Origin: an uncultured Anaerolineae bacterium
GTDB lineage: Bacteria > Chloroflexota > Anaerolineae > B4-G1 > DUEL01
Reading direction: 5' to 3'
DNA: 13,932 nt
Assembly (NCBI GenBank): GCA_937942115.1
Contig: CALDFY010000085.1
Span: forward strand, 1 to 13,932
The notes beneath the pieces were generated by a model. That model searched no databases and was not told where the DNA came from. It saw nothing but the letters and a program-made list of their open reading frames with translations. Shown here piece by piece: positions 13,712-13,932 of the stretch (its first letter is position 1; every line of letters starts with the position of its first letter). A program made the translations under genes and the position numbers.

Positions 13712-13757
13712 CACCCCCTCCCCTCTCCTGACAAAAGTCAGGAGAGGGGAGGGGGTG
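13712..13757. repeat. Perfect 21-bp palindrome before pheT
   Basis: CACCCCCTCCCCTCTCCTGAC (13712-13732) and its exact inverse (13737-13757) flank a 4-nt AAAA loop. A smaller hairpin TGGCCC-TTC-GGGCCA (13699-13713) precedes it. There is no U tract after it, so it is a poor terminator. The C-rich arms resemble those of the composite repeat at 9719-9910. The following stretch to 13826 holds TTTGTGTC words and no gene. Confidence 0.85.
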
Positions 13758-13847
13758 CCGCCGGAGGCGGCGGGGGTAGGGTGAGGAAAACCGTAGCCCA
13801 TCTTTGTGTCTCTGTGTCTTTGTGTGAGAACGATCAAGGAGGAACCG

Positions 13848-13932
13848 ATGCGCGTCCCGCTCTCCTGGCTCAAAGAATACGTGGAGATCCCTATCCCTAT
13901 CCCCCAACTGGCCGAACGGCTCACCCTGGCCG
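13848..13932 (+). CDS. pheT: Phenylalanyl-tRNA synthetase beta subunit, first 28 codons
   Basis: The ATG at 13848 has AAGGAGG 5 nt upstream. The 28 visible residues (MRVPLSWLKEYVEIPIPI, then PQLAERLTLA) are the standard PheT opening (xxSLxWLKEYVxI, then LAERLTxAG). The gene runs off the window. It encodes the partner of PheS. It shares strand and order with pheS, but the usual short spacer is replaced by 704 nt of repeats, so whether it is on the same transcript is open; no convincing promoter was seen just upstream. Confidence 0.95.
   Translation, partial: MRVPLSWLKEYVEIPIPIPQLAERLTLA

Noticed and set aside
13712..13757. Palindrome as the terminator of pheS
   Set aside because: Perfect stem but no U tract, and pheT with a good SD follows on the same strand; termination cannot be claimed.
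13067..13924. Minus-strand open frames with repeated peptide READLQSAPIGNRPPW
   Set aside because: The 124-bp period shifts frame by one each unit, and the peptide appears in several frames; it is a by-product of the DNA repeat.

Overview
The window is about 14 kb of GC-rich bacterial DNA. It most probably comes from an uncultured or thermophilic member of the Chloroflexota (Anaerolineae-like). This is inferred from Thr-Pro repeat linkers on exported proteins, a T-box in front of pheS, a carbohydrate-binding lipoprotein close to the Thermus glucose/galactose binder, and intergenic spaces filled with low-complexity and palindromic repeats. No ribosomal RNA gene is present to fix the taxonomy.

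Left part (1-6630, all on the minus strand, read from right to left). A strong sigma-70-type promoter (6601-6628) drives a carbohydrate ABC importer: lipoprotein binding protein (5173-6441), then two MalF/MalG-type permeases (4094-5080 and 3201-4097). The same strand continues without a recognisable break into a PAS-containing histidine kinase (2030-3154), a membrane-anchored glycoside-hydrolase-like protein (573-2072) and a NarL/LuxR-type response regulator (cut by the window edge, 1-516). No ATPase gene is seen in the cluster. The layout suggests an importer and a two-component system coupled to one sugar signal, with the hydrolase-like protein sitting between kinase and regulator.

Middle part (6957-9707, plus strand). 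A tightly coupled three-gene ABC-2 exporter: one ATPase and two different six-helix permeases, overlapping by 11 and 4 nt. The substrate cannot be told from sequence. A composite inverted repeat fills the gap to the convergent neighbour.

Right-middle part (9912-11280, minus strand). A membrane-anchored NodB-type polysaccharide deacetylase with a long Thr-Pro linker, and a small DUF4870-type membrane protein with its own consensus promoter.

Right part (11388-13932, plus strand). A promoter divergent from the DUF4870 gene reads into a very long T-box leader (UUC specifier, UGGU bulge, alternative antiterminator and terminator), then pheS, a 700-bp spacer carrying a 124-bp tandem repeat array, and the first 28 codons of pheT. 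The T-box carries about 200 nt of repeat-derived hairpins inserted in Stem I, and a second repeat-built hairpin between Stem I and the antiterminator. This is the most unusual regulatory feature of the window.
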